NCBI GenBank assembly: GCA_965261055.1
Contig: OZ253440.1
Span: forward strand, 496,001 to 560,000
Reading direction: 5' to 3'
DNA from: G965261055 sp965261055 [NCBI: Fibrobacteria bacterium]
Lineage (GTDB): Bacteria; Fibrobacterota; Fibrobacteria; UBA11236
DNA length: 64,000 bases
The position numbers and the translations under genes were made by a program. The notes under the pieces were generated by a model. That model did no database searches. It saw only the letters and a program-made list of their open reading frames with translations, and was not told the origin of the DNA. Below are positions 1 to 9,814 of the stretch, one piece after another; position 1 is the first letter of the stretch, and each line of letters opens with the position of its first letter.

Positions 1-3000
1 ATTAAAAATTATTGGACCTATGGCAAATGATGCCAAAGATCCATTAACATCTATGGGTAGCGATATTCCTTTAGCAGTACTTTCTGATCAACCTCAACTT
101 TTGTATAATTATTTTAGACAATTATTTGCACAGGTGACAAACCCTCCGATCGATGCTATTAGGGAAGTTGCTGTTACTTCAACACAGACCATGTTAGGTG
201 GGCAAGGTAATTTATTAGAATTAACACCTAATCACTGTCAATTAATAGAGTTAGATCAACCTATTATTGGAAGTAGAGAGCTGAATAATATTCGATCTTA
301 TACAAAATCTCTTAAAATTAACAACTTATATAGTCAAGATATCTCTATTTTATCTGATGCAAACTCTTCTGCTTCTAGTTTAGAGAAAAGTTTAAATCGT
401 GTATTTACGAAGGCAGATCAATCTATATCTAAAGGTTGTACAATTCTAATTTTAAATGATAGAGGTGTCAACAAAGGTAAAATGGCTATACCAGCTCTTT
501 TAGTTGTTGCTGGCTTACATCATTACTTAATCCGCAAAGGACAAAGAACTCGTGTCAGTATTGTTTTAGAAACAGCCGAAGCTCGCGAGATACATCATTT
601 TGCAACATTGATAGGTTATGGATGTGATGCTGTAAATCCTTATCTTGCAATTGAAACAGTGAAACAATTAGTTGAGCAAAAAACAATTGCCTTAACCGAT
701 ACCAGCATTGCTATTGAAAACTATCTTAAATCAGTTCAAGGTGGTATTATTAAGGTTCTTTCAAAAATGGGAATATCAACTGTTGCAAGTTACAAAGGTG
801 CTCAAATTTTTGAAGCTGTTGGTATTAAAAAATTGGTTGTTGATAAATATTTCACAGAAACACCGACTTCTATTGAAGGAATCGGGTTAGACATTCTTTC
901 TGAAGATACATTTAAAAATCATCAACAGGCTTTTGGTGAGAAAAAAATAGCCTATTTAAATGACGGTGGACATCAAAGTTGGAGAAAAACAGGAGAATAT
1001 CACTTATTTAATCCTAATACAATTCATTTTTTACAAAAAGCTTGTCAAAATAACGATGAAGATGCATTTAAAACATATTCACAATGCGTTGATGAGCACG
1101 ATAAAAATCACTCTACTTTACGCTCGCTACTTGATTTTACAGCCAAAGATCCAATCAAACTAGAGTCTGTAGAGTCTGTAGAGTCTATACTAAAGCGTTT
1201 TAAAACGGGTGCCATGTCTTACGGTTCAATTAGTGCCGAATCTCATGAAAGTTTAGCTATTGCTATGAATCGAATTGGTGGGAAAAGTAATACAGGAGAA
1301 GGTGGAGAAGATCCTAATCGTTTTACTACAGATAAAAACGGAGACACTTCTCGTAGTTCTATTAAACAAGTAGCTTCAGGACGATTTGGTGTTACAAGTC
1401 ATTACTTAACGAATGCAGACGAAATTCAAATTAAAATAGCTCAAGGTGCAAAACCAGGAGAAGGTGGGCAACTTTCTAGAAAAAAAGTGTTCCCTTGGAT
1501 TGCAGAAGTAAGAGGTTCAACTCCTGGCGTTGAATTAATTTCACCACCACCTCATCACGATATTTATTCAATTGAAGATTTAGCTCAGCTTATTTATGAT
1601 TTAAAAAATGCAAATCGTAATGCTCGTATAAATGTTAAATTAGTTGCTGAAGTGGGCGTTGGAACAATTGCTGCTGGTGTAGCAAAGTGTAAGGCTGATG
1701 TTATTTTAATTAGCGGTTTTGACGGTGGAACAGGAGCATCTCCTCAAACAAGTATATATCATACTGGAATGCCTTGGGAATTAGGTTTATCTGAAACTCA
1801 CCAAACATTGGTTTTAAATGGTTTAAGGAGTCGTGTACGTTTAGAAACAGATGGGCAACTTAAAACAGGTCGTGATGTAGCTATTTCAGCCTTGTTAGGT
1901 GCTGAAGAGTTTGGCTTTGCCACAGCTCCCTTAGTTACAATGGGTTGTATAATGATGAGAAAATGTCATTTAGGCACTTGTCCTGTTGGTATTGCCACTC
2001 AAGATCCAGAATTGCGGAAAAAATTTGTAGGAGCTCCAGAACATGTTATTCGCTTTATGCGTTTTATTGCTCAAGATTTGCGTAAGATTATGGTTGAATT
2101 GGGTTTTAGAAATGTCGATGAAATGGTTGGTAGAGTTGATAAGCTTAAACAAATTAAGACTGAGCATCCAAAAATGAAAGGTGTTAATTTATCCAAAATT
2201 TTATATCAGCCTAAAGTTAATAGCCAAGAAGAACGTTTTTGTACAATTAAACAGGATCATTTATTGAATGAGAACTTTGACTTTAATACCATTATCAAAG
2301 ATTGCCTTTCTTCTATTCAAGATGGGAAAGCAATAGAGTTATCTTATCCTGTCTGCAATACAAATCGTTCTATCGGAACTATTTTAGGCAATGAAATTAC
2401 TAAAGTTTATGGAAAATCTGGATTACCTGAAGGTACAATTAAACTTAATTTTAATGGTTCAGCTGGACAAAGTTTTGGTGCGTTTGTTCCAAGAGGGGTC
2501 TCCCTTCATTTGGAAGGAGATGCTAATGATTATGTTGGAAAAGGTCTTTCTGGTGGGGTTATATCCATTAATCCAGACAAAAGCTCTCAATTTATTGCTG
2601 AAGAGAATACAATTATAGGAAATGTTACTCTTTATGGAGCTTCCAGTGGAGAAGCATTCTTTAGGGGGATTGCAGGAGAAAGGTTCGCTATTCGAAATAG
2701 TGGAGCAACTACAGTTGTGGAAGGTGTTGGAATGAATGCTTGTGAGTATATGACTGGTGGAAATGTTATTGTTTTAGGTAATACAGGGCAGAATTTTGCA
2801 GCAGGAATGTCTGGTGGTTTAGCTTTTATTTGGGATCCACAAAATCAATTTAAACTGAATTGTAATACAGAGTCGGTTGATTTATTATCTATTGTTGAGA
2901 AAGAAGACATTAACTTCTTAACTGAGATAATTAAAAAACATGTTAAATATACTCAGAGTTCAGTAGGTCAAAAAATATTAGATCAACCAGAATTAATCTC

Positions 3001-3127
3001 AAAACAATTTATTAAAGTCTATCCACGAGATTACCGCCGTGTTATTGAAATTCAAAAGAAAATGCTAAAAAAAGGTTTAACAGAAGAGAAGATCTTACTG
3101 GAAGCATTTAAGGAAAGTGTAGCGTAG
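1..3127 (+). CDS. gltB: Glutamate synthase large subunit, C-terminal part (cut by window start)
   Basis: Large subunit of NADPH-type glutamate synthase, which moves the glutamine amide to 2-oxoglutarate using electrons from GltD. The frame is open from the first bases, so the gene begins outside the window; about 1,040 residues are visible of the roughly 1,500 usual, and the N-terminal glutaminase domain is missing only because of the edge. Visible in order are the end of the central domain, the FMN-binding synthase domain with GGTGASP (near base 1,725), the 3Fe-4S cysteines in CIMMRKCHLGTCP (near 1,945-1,985) and the glycine-rich GXGXG region (about 2,430-2,860). gltD follows 8 bases later, so the two are co-transcribed. 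A 9-base unit occurs three times in frame at 1163-1189 (ESVESVESI) just before the synthase domain. Confidence 0.97.
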   Translation, partial: LKIIGPMANDAKDPLTSMGSDIPLAVLSDQPQLLYNYFRQLFAQVTNPPIDAIREVAVTSTQTMLGGQGNLLELTPNHCQLIELDQPIIGSRELNNIRSYTKSLKINNLYSQDISILSDANSSASSLEKSLNRVFTKADQSISKGCTILILNDRGVNKGKMAIPALLVVAGLHHYLIRKGQRTRVSIVLETAEAREIHHFATLIGYGCDAVNPYLAIETVKQLVEQKTIALTDTSIAIENYLKSVQGGIIKVLSKMGISTVASYKGAQIFEAVGIKKLVVDKYFTETPTSIEGIGLDILSEDTFKNHQQAFGEKKIAYLNDGGHQSWRKTGEYHLFNPNTIHFLQKACQNNDEDAFKTYSQCVDEHDKNHSTLRSLLDFTAKDPIKLESVESVESILKRFKTGAMSYGSISAESHESLAIAMNRIGGKSNTGEGGEDPNRFTTDKNGDTSRSSIKQVASGRFGVTSHYLTNADEIQIKIAQGAKPGEGGQLSRKKVFPWIAEVRGSTPGVELISPPPHHDIYSIEDLAQLIYDLKNANRNARINVKLVAEVGVGTIAAGVAKCKADVILISGFDGGTGASPQTSIYHTGMPWELGLSETHQTLVLNGLRSRVRLETDGQLKTGRDVAISALLGAEEFGFATAPLVTMGCIMMRKCHLGTCPVGIATQDPELRKKFVGAPEHVIRFMRFIAQDLRKIMVELGFRNVDEMVGRVDKLKQIKTEHPKMKGVNLSKILYQPKVNSQEERFCTIKQDHLLNENFDFNTIIKDCLSSIQDGKAIELSYPVCNTNRSIGTILGNEITKVYGKSGLPEGTIKLNFNGSAGQSFGAFVPRGVSLHLEGDANDYVGKGLSGGVISINPDKSSQFIAEENTIIGNVTLYGASSGEAFFRGIAGERFAIRNSGATTVVEGVGMNACEYMTGGNVIVLGNTGQNFAAGMSGGLAFIWDPQNQFKLNCNTESVDLLSIVEKEDINFLTEIIKKHVKYTQSSVGQKILDQPELISKQFIKVYPRDYRRVIEIQKKMLKKGLTEEKILLEAFKESVA

Positions 3128-3135
3128 GTTAAAAT

Positions 3136-4605
3136 ATGGGAAAACCAACAGGATTTTTAGAATTTCAGAGGCAAACTCCTCTAAATCGTTCTCCTGAAAG
3201 ACGTGTTAAAGATTGGAATGAATTTCATAAACATCTTTCCGATGAAGAAATAAAAAAACAAGGTGCTCGTTGTATGGATTGTGGAACGCCTTTTTGTCAT
3301 ACGGATTTAATGTTTGGTGGGATGGCTTCAGGGTGTCCTATTAATAATCTAATACCAGAATGGAACCATTTAATTTATAAAGGTGATTGGAAAAAAGCTT
3401 ACGAGCGTCTCTCACAAACAAATAATTTCCCAGAATTTACAGGTAGAGTTTGTCCTGCTCCTTGTGAAAGTTCTTGTGTTTTAGGTATTAATGAACCACC
3501 TGTGACTATTAAAAATAATGAAGTTACAATTATTGAAAAAGCGTTTGAAGAAGGATTGGTTAAACCGCACTCTCCAAAAATATTAACGGGTAAGAAAGTT
3601 GCAGTTGTTGGTTCAGGTCCAGCTGGGCTAGCTTGTGCTGATACTTTAATTATAAAAGGGCATTCTGTTACTGTTTTTGAAAGCTCGGATAGAGTGGGTG
3701 GTCTTTTGATGTATGGTATTCCAAATATGAAGCTAGACAAGCAAAAGATTGTTGAAAGACGCATCAATTTAATGAAAAAATCTGGTGTGGAATTCAAAAC
3801 AGGAATCAAAATAGGAACAGATATCACCTCTGAAGAAATACAAAAAAATTATGATGCTATTGTACTGTGTTGTGGAGCAACAAAAGCTAGAGACCTACCT
3901 GTAGAAGGTCGAGATTCTAAAGGTGTTTATTTTGCTATGGACTTTCTAAGTCAGAACACTAAAAGTTTGTTGGATAGCCAACACAAAGATGGAAAATTTA
4001 TTTCAGCAAAAGGAAAAAATGTTGTAGTAATTGGTGGAGGAGATACTGGGACAGATTGCGTTGGAACTTCTTTAAGGCATGAATGTAAATCTGTGATTCA
4101 ACTTGAAATAATGGATAAACCTCCGCTTGAAAGAGCTTCCGATAATCCTTGGCCAGAATATTCTAAAACCTATTTCTTAGATTATGGTCAAGAAGAGGCT
4201 GTAGCTCGTTTTGGTGGTGATCCTCGTGAGTATAATAGCTTAACCAAAAAAATTGTTGCAGATGATGATGGTTTAGTTAAAGAAATCCATATTGTTACGA
4301 TTCGTTGGATTGTAAAAAATGGAAAACCTTCTTTCGAAGAAGTAGGAAACTCTTTACAAATTTTAAAAACTGAATTGGTTTTGTTGGCTTTAGGCTTTTT
4401 AGGACCAGAGCAAAAAATTATTGAAGATTTTAAAATTGAGACAACTGATTTCTCAAATGTTAAAGCTAAAAAGGGATCCTATAAAACAAATATTGATGGA
4501 ATCTTTGTTGCAGGCGATATGCGTCGTGGACAAAGTTTAATTGTTTGGGCTATTCGAGAAGGTAGAGAGAGTGCTGAACAGTGTGGTTTATATTTAAAAT
4601 CATAA
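3136..4605 (+). CDS. gltD: Glutamate synthase small subunit
   Basis: Small, NADPH-oxidising subunit of glutamate synthase; it feeds electrons through Fe-S clusters to GltB. The 489 residues match the usual length. The N-terminal Fe-S region shows CMDCGTPFCH, GCPINN and CPAPCESSC, followed by the FAD-binding motif GSGPAGLACA (about residue 155), the NADPH-binding motif GGGDTGTDC (about 300) and the C-terminal FAD motif GDMRRGQSLIVWAIREGR. The ATG at 3136 gives the expected N-terminus (MGKPTGFLEF) and lies 8 bases after gltB. A tRNA-Pro follows on the same strand. Confidence 0.97.
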   Translation: MGKPTGFLEFQRQTPLNRSPERRVKDWNEFHKHLSDEEIKKQGARCMDCGTPFCHTDLMFGGMASGCPINNLIPEWNHLIYKGDWKKAYERLSQTNNFPEFTGRVCPAPCESSCVLGINEPPVTIKNNEVTIIEKAFEEGLVKPHSPKILTGKKVAVVGSGPAGLACADTLIIKGHSVTVFESSDRVGGLLMYGIPNMKLDKQKIVERRINLMKKSGVEFKTGIKIGTDITSEEIQKNYDAIVLCCGATKARDLPVEGRDSKGVYFAMDFLSQNTKSLLDSQHKDGKFISAKGKNVVVIGGGDTGTDCVGTSLRHECKSVIQLEIMDKPPLERASDNPWPEYSKTYFLDYGQEEAVARFGGDPREYNSLTKKIVADDDGLVKEIHIVTIRWIVKNGKPSFEEVGNSLQILKTELVLLALGFLGPEQKIIEDFKIETTDFSNVKAKKGSYKTNIDGIFVAGDMRRGQSLIVWAIREGRESAEQCGLYLKS

Positions 4606-4651
4606 AATAAGAGTTGTTTCTTTAAAAAAAAACTATATTTGATGTTAATGT

Positions 4652-4729
4652 CGGGGCGTAGCTCAGCCTGGTTAGAGCACCACGTTTGGGACGTGGGGGT
4701 CGTTGGTTCAAATCCAGTCGCCCCGACCA
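4652..4729 (+). tRNA. tRNA-Pro (anticodon TGG)
   Basis: Cloverleaf read by hand. The acceptor CGGGGCG pairs with CGCCCCG (4719-4725), the anticodon stem CCACG/CGTGG encloses a TTTGGGA loop with anticodon TGG, and the T-loop is TTCAAAT. The discriminator is A and the 3' CCA is encoded at 4727-4729. It lies just downstream of gltD. Confidence 0.97.
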
Positions 4730-4859
4730 AATTCGCTTCTATTTATTAAATATGGGCAATTTTTTTTGCATTTTTAATTCAAATTGTTTTTAAGATTTTT
4801 TTAAGAAAAAAATATTTAAATAAACAAAAATAAGATTTTCATCTTAAAGGATTTTTAAG

Positions 4860-5599
4860 ATGGATGAATTTCTGACTTCTAAATTATTTAGTGAGTACGG
4901 TATAAAACATGGTTTTGGTTTTGAAAATATTCAAAATAATTTAGAGTTACTAAAAAGCATTGGTGGAAGTTTTTTTTCATATGGAACAACCACATAAAAA
5001 TATTGCATCTCAAGTATCTTTAAAAACTCCTTATCCTTTATTAAGGATAAGAAATAAAAGCTATTGAGGCTTTAAGAGGAAGAACAACAACTGTTCCTAA
5101 AGCAAATATCCTTTAATTAGTAGAAAAATCAATATTCTTTATTGTATGTTTCAACTAACTGCTTATCATTTTAATGGCAGATATCCTTTTCAAAGTAAGG
5201 TTTCTAATCCATGCTGGTTGGAAATCCTTATCTAAAGATATAATAGGAGAAACTATTAAATTGTGGAAAAAATAGAATCTAAATACAAAAAATATGTTAA
5301 TTACCATTGGATCTTTAATTTGCCAAAATTGTTTTGAAGTTTAAGATGATCTTTACATAAAATTTAAACCTTTTATATAAGGGTATAATTTTAGGATGGA
5401 AGATTATTTTATAAAACAAGGTATTAAGAAATATTTATTTGATTATAAAAAACCGACTAGAAAACAGTTTTTAGCTTTAGATTTTTTACCCTGTAATATT
5501 GATGATTTAAATGTTTGTAGTTATTATGATAATCGTTTTTACTTTTTTCGGTGAACATAAACGGAGAAACATATGTTAGCTATTATAAGAAGTACTTAA
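4860..5599 (+). pseudogene. pgeF: Decayed YfiH/PgeF (laccase-domain peptidoglycan-editing enzyme)
   Basis: Remnant of a YfiH/PgeF family gene; intact members are multicopper-oxidoreductase-fold enzymes of about 240 residues. Pieces lie in order on the plus strand but in different frames. The N-terminus reads MDEFLTSKLFSEYGIKHGFG. The metal-site region near 5,195-5,340 reads HAGWKSLSKDIIGETIK and then NCFEV, resembling the family's HAGWRG...CYEV. The C-terminus near 5,400-5,599 reads NVCSYYDNRFYFFR followed by LAIIRST, with stops inside. No frame is open throughout, so the gene is dead. It fills most of the gap between two tRNA genes; the remaining bases at 4730-4859 and 5600-5697 show nothing recognisable. 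The family call is inferred from these motifs. Confidence 0.75.
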
Positions 5600-5697
5600 G
5601 ATTAGTAAATTCCTTTGTGATACTTAATTCAAAGGACGTTTTGTCATAATTTTAAAAGAAATAAAAGACTGAAAAACAATAGTTTAAAAATAAAAAG

Positions 5698-5773
5698 TGG
5701 TATTCCCACGGGGAGTCGAACCCCGGTTGCAGGCATGAAAAGCCCGAGTCCTAGGCCTCTAGACGATGGGAAC
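5698..5773 (-). tRNA. tRNA-Glu (anticodon TTC)
   Basis: Read on the minus strand: acceptor GTTCCCA pairs with TGGGAAT, including one G-T pair. The anticodon stem CGGGC/GCCTG encloses TTTTCAT with anticodon TTC, the T-loop is TTCGACT, the discriminator is A and CCA is encoded. It ends 60 bases before the stop codon of the speD operon. Confidence 0.95.
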
Positions 5774-5833
5774 CCACTAACTCACCATATAATGTAAAAA
5801 AAAATAAAGTAGTTTCATACTTTTTATTATTTT

Positions 5834-6340
5834 TTAAAATTTTCCTTTAACAATCTCTATTTTTTGTGGTTCATCCATAGTTCTCTTTATGTTTAAACCA
5901 TTGTACTGTTTTATATCAAAATGAGAGAGAAAAAATTCTACAACTTGTAATGAATCAAATTCTTTACAAGAATAAGCATCAAAAGAGAAAAATAAAGACT
6001 CCGTCCAAGTATGTATTGCTGCATGACTTTCAAGCCAAACACAAATACCTGAAACACCAGCTTCTTCTTTTTGGCGAGAATAGATTAAATCATTCATTTT
6101 TTGTAAGGTAGGGCTATTAATATTTTCTTGTTTAAGGGAACCTGTAAAGCGTTTTAACTCATTTGTAGCCCATGGGAATTTTGCAACAATAGGGGGGTAT
6201 ACTAAAGTCATATTTAGTAAAACAGAAAGATTTTCTAAAATATGATAAATTTCGTTGATTTGGTTTAAATTTTTTAGAGATTTTAATTGAACATCTAAAA
6301 TCAAATGTCTACCAACAAAGTTATTTTCTTCTTCTTCCAT
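5834..6340 (-). CDS. speD: S-adenosylmethionine decarboxylase proenzyme (SpeD-type)
   Basis: Pyruvoyl-dependent AdoMet decarboxylase that makes the aminopropyl donor for spermidine. The 168-residue protein carries the processing-site region LESHAAIHTWTE; self-cleavage would fall between Glu104 and Ser105 to make the pyruvoyl group. His110 and Cys125 sit where the family has its catalytic His and Cys. The usual HTWPE is HTWTE here. It is longer than the short bacterial SpeD forms (about 120-140 residues), with an extended N-terminal half. It is the last gene of the ftsX-cyclotransferase-sulP-speD run, 21 bases after sulP. No speE is in the window, so spermidine synthesis is inferred. Confidence 0.82.
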   Translation of the reverse strand: MEEEENNFVGRHLILDVQLKSLKNLNQINEIYHILENLSVLLNMTLVYPPIVAKFPWATNELKRFTGSLKQENINSPTLQKMNDLIYSRQKEEAGVSGICVWLESHAAIHTWTESLFFSFDAYSCKEFDSLQVVEFFLSHFDIKQYNGLNIKRTMDEPQKIEIVKGKF

Positions 6341-6361
6341 ATGTTTTTGTATCTTTTAAAA

Positions 6362-8107
6362 CTAAATTTTTTTTTCTAAAGCTAAATGTGTACTTAGGAA
6401 AATATTTTCTTTTCCAAAATCTTGTATAAAATTTGTTTTCTTTAAAAAATCCATGACAGGACCTTTTATTTCAGACAAAAAGCACTGTATACCTTCTTTT
6501 TTTAGGCTAAGAAGAAAGTTGCTTAGAGTATCAAGAGCTGAAGTATCAATAAAATTAATATTACAAGCATTAATAATTAAAGTTTTTGTTTCTTTGTTTT
6601 CCATAACGAGTTGCTGAAACTTCTCTTCAAAAAATCTAGCATTGGCAAAATGTAAATTTTCATCAATTCGAATGATTAAAATATGAGGAAAAGTTTCAAC
6701 TTCGTGTCGTAGTATATTTCTAAAATGTTCAGTTCCTATAATACGACCAATGATGGCTATATGGGGGCGACTTGTCATCCACATATAAAGAAAAACAGCT
6801 GTTACAATTCCTGTTAGTAAACCGTATTTAATTCCAAAGAAGAAAACTGAGAAAAAAGTAATTAAAAAACAAAAAGTATCCATTTTAGATACTTTGATAA
6901 TACTTAAACAATAAGAAATTTTAATCATACTGTAGATAGCAACAATAATAACAACAGATAGAATAGCTTGAGGCAAAAAACCTAGCTGAGGCATAAAAAA
7001 CAAAATGACAAATAAAATAAATACAGAAGTAAAAATAGAAGATAGTGGAGATTTTGCTCCACTTTGGAAATTAACAGCAGAGCGACTTAGGCTACCAGAT
7101 ACTGAATAGCCACCAGAAAGAGAGGAGCTAATATTAGCTAAACCTAAAGCATTAAATTCTCTATTCGGGTCAAGAGGTTTTTTAGTTTTTCTAGATAGTG
7201 AAGAAGCAACAGAAATACTTTCCATAAAACTAATTAAACAAAGATAAGAGGCTATTGGTAGTAAAGTTAAAAGCATTTCCCAAGTTGTAAAAGGAGATGA
7301 TATTGAAGGTAAACCCTGAGGAAGGTTTCCAATAGATTTAATGCCCTCTAATGGATTAAACTTCATATAAAAAATAGCAGAAATCATAACAATTAATGGA
7401 AGTAATCGTGGAAGAAGATTGGTTAAAACACCTTTGTTTAGAAATCTAAGTAAGTGTTTTCTAAGAAAAATTTTAGAATATAAAAGAATTAGGATCGCGC
7501 AAATGCTAATGAAAAGAGTAGGGTGGTGAATATCTTGTAATTGCTTTAGAATATGATAAAGGTATAAGAATGGTTTTTCTGTTTTTTCAATCGTTATTCC
7601 AAAAATATGGTTCAGTTGACTAATAATAATTGTGAGAGCTACTGCACTAATATAGCCATTAATGACAGGTAGGCTTAAAAAATGAAAAATAAAACCTAGG
7701 TTTAAAAGCCCCATTATAATCTGAATAGTCCCTTCTAAAAAAGCAAGTAAACTTGCCATTTGAATAAAAAGAGCTAAGCTTCCTTGAGCTAGCGGTCCTA
7801 AAGATTGTGCTACAATAATTGAGGTAATTGCTACTGGAGCAACTGATAGATATATAGAACCACCCCATAATGCATAGATTAGGATTGGAGCTAAACTAGC
7901 ATAAAGCCCAATCTCGGGGGGCATCCCAGCTAAAATAGCATACGCTATTACTTGTGGTATCAGCATAATAGCAACTGTGAAACCAGCAACTCCATCACCT
8001 AATAAAAATCTCCAAGAATAAGATTTTATCCATTCAAAAGATGGCATAATATGTTTAAAGTTTTTTTTCACGGGCAAAAATTTAGTTATTTTAGCTTTTA
8101 ATTTCAT
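6362..8107 (-). CDS. SulP family anion permease with STAS domain
   Basis: Inner-membrane SulP (SLC26-like) transporter; family members move sulfate, bicarbonate or other anions, and the substrate cannot be read from sequence. It has 581 residues: a hydrophobic part of about ten or more membrane spans starting near residue 30 (with GLYASLAP early), then a cytoplasmic STAS domain from about residue 460 with the conserved NFIDTSALDTL segment. Its start touches the stop of the cyclotransferase gene (one shared base), which implies translational coupling. It is one of two sulP genes in the window; the other, at 32,093, is clearly different in sequence. Confidence 0.93.
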   Translation of the reverse strand: MKLKAKITKFLPVKKNFKHIMPSFEWIKSYSWRFLLGDGVAGFTVAIMLIPQVIAYAILAGMPPEIGLYASLAPILIYALWGGSIYLSVAPVAITSIIVAQSLGPLAQGSLALFIQMASLLAFLEGTIQIIMGLLNLGFIFHFLSLPVINGYISAVALTIIISQLNHIFGITIEKTEKPFLYLYHILKQLQDIHHPTLFISICAILILLYSKIFLRKHLLRFLNKGVLTNLLPRLLPLIVMISAIFYMKFNPLEGIKSIGNLPQGLPSISSPFTTWEMLLTLLPIASYLCLISFMESISVASSLSRKTKKPLDPNREFNALGLANISSSLSGGYSVSGSLSRSAVNFQSGAKSPLSSIFTSVFILFVILFFMPQLGFLPQAILSVVIIVAIYSMIKISYCLSIIKVSKMDTFCFLITFFSVFFFGIKYGLLTGIVTAVFLYMWMTSRPHIAIIGRIIGTEHFRNILRHEVETFPHILIIRIDENLHFANARFFEEKFQQLVMENKETKTLIINACNINFIDTSALDTLSNFLLSLKKEGIQCFLSEIKGPVMDFLKKTNFIQDFGKENIFLSTHLALEKKI

Positions 8108-8856
8108 TAATTGATATGTACCTCAAAAATTAAATTCCAATTTTTTCCTGTTAAATAAAAAAGGTCTGTTTTTTTATTGTAAGCAATTCCATTGAGAACT
8201 TCTCCTTTTTGCTTTATTTTTGGATCTGCATCAATCAAATTTTGGCAATAGATAAGTTCTGTAATAATACCTGTTTGGGGATTTATTTTAACAATATAGG
8301 GCGTTAAATAAATATTAGCATAAATAGATTGGTGAGCATACTCCAATTCATTAATTCCTTTAAGTGGATTTCCAAGGTATGTTACTGGTAGTTTTTTAAT
8401 ATTCTGAAAAGTTGTTTGATCTTTAAAAAAAAGAGTATCACTACCATTACTCATGATAAAATGAGTTTGATTTTGCGTTAATCCCCATCCTTCTCCTTTG
8501 TAGGAAATGGAATCTATCAGAGAAAGGTTTGGATAATTCCAAATATAAACTTTCTGTGCTTTCCAAGTAAGTTGATATAGCTTTTGATTCTGGCTTAAAG
8601 AAATTCCTTCCCCAAAATGCTTTAGCAAAGGTTTTTTCTTTAAAATTTTACCAGTTTTTAAAGAGAGTAGGTATAATTTTGACTTTTTAAATAAGCCTGT
8701 ACTTTCAATTAAAGTATCATTCTTTATCAATAAACCTTGTGTATAGCCTTGACTTTTATGAGGAATGATTCTTACGATTTTTGGAACGGTTGTTTTAATA
8801 GTCTTAGAATAGCAATTCAAAAAAATTAAAATAAGTATAACAGACCAAATGACCAT
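8107..8856 (-). CDS. Glutamine cyclotransferase family lipoprotein
   Basis: Resembles the beta-propeller glutamine cyclotransferases (glutaminyl-peptide cyclases, PF05096), which convert N-terminal glutamine to pyroglutamate. Over 249 residues it shows the family-like segments HKSQGYTQGLL, GEGWGLT, NELEYA and EVLNGIAYN spaced as propeller blades. The N-terminus has a hydrophobic stretch ending in IFLNC, a plausible lipobox with Cys15, so the protein may be membrane-anchored in the periplasm. It lies between ftsX (1-base gap) and sulP (1-base overlap) in one operon. The enzyme activity is inferred from family resemblance. Confidence 0.8.
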   Translation of the reverse strand: MVIWSVILILIFLNCYSKTIKTTVPKIVRIIPHKSQGYTQGLLIKNDTLIESTGLFKKSKLYLLSLKTGKILKKKPLLKHFGEGISLSQNQKLYQLTWKAQKVYIWNYPNLSLIDSISYKGEGWGLTQNQTHFIMSNGSDTLFFKDQTTFQNIKKLPVTYLGNPLKGINELEYAHQSIYANIYLTPYIVKINPQTGIITELIYCQNLIDADPKIKQKGEVLNGIAYNKKTDLFYLTGKNWNLIFEVHIN

Positions 8857-8857
8857 T

Positions 8858-9742
8858 CTAAGATTGGCTTACATTTTTAATGATTTTATGTATTGTAAAG
8901 TGGCTGGTTGGTAACACTAATACAAAAGGTAAGAGAAAAAAAATAATATAGATTAAATATGAAACTTCAATATCTAAAAAGAATAAATATTTATTAGCAA
9001 AATAAAGTACTGAAAAAATAGAGGCAGAAGAAAAAAGTCCTCCGATAAAACAAAGAATTGTATTTTCTAATAATTGTGGGAAAAAAATTTGATTATAACC
9101 GGCACCACAGTACAGCATATTTTGAATGATTGTTTTTCGTTTGTACAAATTAATTTTAATCGTATTTGAAATAAGTAATATCAAAAATAAACCAAACAGA
9201 AAAGATATGATAATAAATATTAGCAAGATAGGCCATCTCCATTCTTCAATCCATTGGACATATTCCGATGATTGACTAACTTCTTCAATATATTTTAGTG
9301 ATTTTAAAGTCTTCTGTAACTTTTCTATTTTCTCTTTTTGTTGGTATATTCTTCCTAAAAATAAGATGAAAGATGACGGTAGCGGATTGTAAGTGATATT
9401 TTCTAGCATCTCTTGACCAAAATCTTGGCGATATTCCTCTAGAGCTTCTTCTTTTGAAATAAAATGAATAGAATCAATTCCTAGAATCAGTTTCAAATCA
9501 AGTACTAGCTTATTATAATAAAAAATTTCTTCACCATTTTCTGTGAGAAAAATCCGTAACTGATTTTCTTGTAAACTTTTTTCAATTACATTTTTTGAAC
9601 TTAAAAAAAAGAATGTCATTAAACTTACAAACAAAATTGTTAAAAAGATTGTTGTAAACGAAGCTAGAGTATTAATAGAGAATAAACGAAAATTACGTTT
9701 TGTTTCTTGTAAGATATATTTTATTTTGTTGAAAAAATTCAT
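8858..9742 (-). CDS. ftsX: Cell-division protein FtsX
   Basis: Permease-like subunit of FtsEX, which couples divisome assembly to control of peptidoglycan hydrolases. The 294 residues show the FtsX layout: one membrane span near residues 22-46, a periplasmic domain of about 120 residues, then three spans at about 170-195, 222-245 and 260-282. The segment IKINLYKRKTIIQNMLYCGA after the second span resembles the conserved FtsX loop with LxxRRxEIxxMxLVGA. ftsE is not adjacent. It is the first gene of the run ftsX-cyclotransferase-sulP-speD and is divergent from tsaD across 72 bases that must hold both promoters. Confidence 0.88.
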   Translation of the reverse strand: MNFFNKIKYILQETKRNFRLFSINTLASFTTIFLTILFVSLMTFFFLSSKNVIEKSLQENQLRIFLTENGEEIFYYNKLVLDLKLILGIDSIHFISKEEALEEYRQDFGQEMLENITYNPLPSSFILFLGRIYQQKEKIEKLQKTLKSLKYIEEVSQSSEYVQWIEEWRWPILLIFIIISFLFGLFLILLISNTIKINLYKRKTIIQNMLYCGAGYNQIFFPQLLENTILCFIGGLFSSASIFSVLYFANKYLFFLDIEVSYLIYIIFFLLPFVLVLPTSHFTIHKIIKNVSQS

Positions 9743-9814
9743 AGTTCCTAAATTAATTAAAAATCAAAAGTAATAGTATCCAAATATAGCTACTTTTTTT
9801 ATTTTGAGAATAAT

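Noticed and set aside
4479-4730. Minus-strand frame across the gltD end and tRNA-Pro
   Set aside because: It runs through a tRNA and the conserved gltD C-terminus; frames of this kind across tRNAs are common artefacts.
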